Shown here: in pieces, positions 49,552-50,033 of the stretch
Position numbering within the stretch: position 1 is the first letter of the stretch
Layout of the letters: every line of letters starts with the position of its first letter
Origin: Purshia tridentata
Taxonomy: Eukaryota; Streptophyta; Magnoliopsida; Rosales; Rosaceae
Direction: 5' to 3'
DNA: 50,033 nucleotides
NCBI GenBank assembly: GCA_003254885.1
Contig: QANT01006331.1
Span: 1 to 50,033 of the forward strand
Position numbers and translations under genes: made by a program
The notes under the pieces: generated by a model
Told to the model about the DNA's origin: nothing
The model's input: the letters and a program-made list of their open reading frames with translations, nothing else
The model's database searches: none

Positions 49552-50033
49552 GATGGGCCGTTAGAGTGTGTAGTCTGTGTGCCGCGAGTGAAGGAGAGAG
49601 GAAGCGAGAGAGAAGAAACAGAGAGATGGGTGAGTGTGTGTGGGTGTGAAGTGGTGGTGGTGGTGGTGGTGGTGGTGGTTGTTTTGGTTTTTGGCTTTTG
49701 AAGCGGAGAGTTCGTTACAGAATCAAATTGTGGTATCCGCCAACTTAGGGTCAGTTGCATTGTTAGTTATGACTTAGGAGCGCATTCAACGGCTCTGATT
49801 CGCGGGGTCTTCAAATGAGGGTGAAACGCTGTCGTTTAGTTCATTCACTGCTATCTACCTTCTTCTCTTGCCTTCTCCTTTAAACCTTTCTTTTCTTTTT
49901 AATATAACTAAGTTAGCTTGTTTACTACTTACCAAAAAAAAAAGGAATAATTAGAAATAGGTCCAATTTTGAAAGGTCATTCGGACTAAAACCTTATTGA
50001 AATTTAAATTAAGACTTAAATCCAATTTTTTAG
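49552..50033 (-). promoter_or_regulatory. Promoter and leader of the PFP beta gene, and window end
   Basis: Upstream of the ATG at 49551 on the minus strand. The leader is C/T/A-rich, including a (CAC)n microsatellite (about 49651-49679). A C/T-rich tract with CTCTCTCTCG lies nearer the ATG. The far end (about 49870-50033) is AT-rich, with a poly-A run near 49934. No second gene is visible before the window ends. Confidence 0.5.
49651..49679 (-). repeat. (CAC)n trinucleotide repeat in the PFP beta leader
   Basis: About nine CAC units on the minus strand (GTG on the plus strand), about 100 bp before the start codon. An open frame reads it as poly-Thr, but no coding role is supported. Confidence 0.9.

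Overview
The window is nuclear DNA of a flowering plant, almost certainly a eudicot. Most coding genes are split by GT-AG introns, the intergenic DNA is AT-rich, and the gene set is plant-specific: a LysM receptor kinase, a CLE peptide, a PPi-dependent phosphofructokinase, an EBS-type BAH-PHD reader and a plant UBX protein. Gene content and style suggest a woody rosid, perhaps Rosaceae; that placement is an impression, not a demonstration. Two N bases sit next to homopolymers, so this is an assembled draft.

Layout. A ribonuclease III-like (RTL-type) gene lies at 1007-2515 (-). After a 2.9 kb stretch of AT-rich DNA and possible relics, a complete 12-exon chitin/LCO LysM receptor kinase gene (CERK1/LYK type) occupies 5454-10624 (-). 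A gene-poor stretch of about 8.4 kb follows, holding one small intronless CLE peptide gene at 15190-15417 (+). Then come a 5-exon gene for an unknown single-pass membrane protein (19070-20499, +), a 17-exon FAD/lycopene-cyclase-like flavoprotein gene (21252-25657, -), a cupin gene with a 5'-leader intron (26697-27134, +, head to head with the flavoprotein), a PP2A B'/B56 regulatory subunit (27896-31019, -), an EBS-type BAH-PHD histone reader (33399-36543, -), a UBA-SEP-UBX Cdc48 adaptor (PUX5-like, 39632-41880, -), a small organellar RRM protein (43268-44111, -) and the catalytic beta subunit of PPi-fructose-6-phosphate phosphotransferase (44888-49551, -).

I rebuilt splice structures by hand. 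In every multi-exon model the phases close and the CDS length is a multiple of three. The genes are not an operon or cluster; each is an independent housekeeping, signalling or chromatin gene.

The most interesting signals are: an 8-nt microexon needed to keep the LysM receptor in frame; a YAQ motif in its kinase, known from symbiosis-competent relatives; a Gly-Ala repeat expansion in its juxtamembrane segment; two MITE-like insertions with inverted repeats inside introns (one hAT-like with a degenerate 8-bp target duplication, one flanked by TA); a roughly 119-nt imperfect hairpin at 38603-38721 that could be an unannotated MIRNA or foldback element; and a two-exon, protein-like segment with one in-frame TGA downstream of EBS. 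I found no prokaryote-type system, CRISPR array, rRNA or tRNA.
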